Shown here: piece by piece, positions 6,254 to 6,352 of the stretch
Position numbering within the stretch: the stretch's first letter is position 1
Layout of the letters: every line of letters begins with the position of its first letter
Assembly: GCA_012523385.1 (NCBI GenBank)
Contig: JAAYIO010000117.1
Span: 1 to 6,352 of the forward strand
DNA: 6,352 bases
Source: Methanomicrobiales archaeon
Lineage (GTDB): Archaea; Halobacteriota; Methanomicrobia; Methanomicrobiales; Methanomicrobiaceae
Reading direction: 5' to 3'
Position numbers and translations under genes: made by a program
The notes under the pieces: generated by a model
The model's database searches: none
What the model saw: only the letters and a program-made list of their open reading frames with translations
Told to the model about the DNA's origin: nothing

Positions 6254-6352
6254 AATAAAGCCCCGATGTATTGTCGCGGAGTTCACGCGTTTTAGGGTGG
6301 GGTTATTCCCGAAAAAACCGGTAGAGTTGAGAACTGTGCTTTCAAATCCTAA

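Noticed and set aside
6236..6352. A minus-strand frame open from the right edge to TAG at 6238-6236, possibly the end of a neighbouring gene.
   Set aside because: Only 38 codons are visible, they match nothing I know, and they run into the AT-rich dyad region. Chance is as likely.
6297..6352. A plus-strand GTG frame running off the right edge (VGLFPKKPVELRT).
   Set aside because: It has no ribosome binding site and is too short to judge.
1..6352. CRISPR arrays, insertion sequences, tRNA or rRNA genes.
   Set aside because: No regularly spaced direct repeats, transposase motifs or recognisable RNA gene sequences were seen on either strand.

Overview
The window holds the first five genes of a leftward (minus-strand) operon for a complex I-like, membrane-bound energy-converting complex of the Hyf/Hyc (hydrogenase-4, formate hydrogenlyase) type, followed on the right by about 600 bases of upstream DNA with regulatory-looking structure and no convincing gene. 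In transcription order the genes are hyfB (antiporter-like, NuoL type), hyfC (NuoH type), hyfE (NuoK-containing), hyfF (antiporter-like, NuoN/M type) and hyfG (fused NuoC-NuoD-type catalytic subunit, cut off by the left edge). All four junctions are 4-base ATGA stop/start overlaps, so the set is almost certainly one translationally coupled transcript. The [4Fe-4S] small subunit (NuoB/HyfI type), which the complex needs, must lie beyond the left edge.

The organism is probably a euryarchaeal methanogen, with Methanomicrobiales as the best guess. The reasons are moderate GC content, ribosome binding sites of the GGAGGTGATC type (GAGGTG, GGGAGG, AAGGTGA), T/A-rich TATA-like boxes about 25 bases before likely transcript starts, and the subunit make-up. 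This is an inference from style; a bacterium carrying the same cluster is not excluded.

The most informative point is in hyfG. The first Ni-ligand motif of real group 4 [NiFe] hydrogenases (RVCGIC type) should fall at the very end of the visible sequence, but the residues there read AVSG followed by Asp or Glu. The first nickel-binding cysteine is replaced by serine. With the gene order NuoL-NuoH-HyfE-NuoN-large subunit and only two antiporter-like subunits, this fits the energy-converting hydrogenase-related (Ehr) complexes better than a functional hydrogenase. Such a complex would keep the ion-pumping membrane arm but lack the NiFe site, so its electron donor and acceptor are unknown.

The start of hyfB is odd. 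The protein clearly begins 13 codons before the first ordinary start codon, at an ATT preceded by a well-placed AAGGTGA ribosome binding site. The alternative is a GTG start ten bases upstream with a one-base slip in a run of five A. A 15-base palindrome and a TATA-like box lie directly upstream. Further right are a 132-codon open frame with a very good ribosome binding site that runs into the hyfB start, a strong plus-strand terminator hairpin inside that frame, a second perfect hairpin, and an AT-rich stretch with nested dyads.
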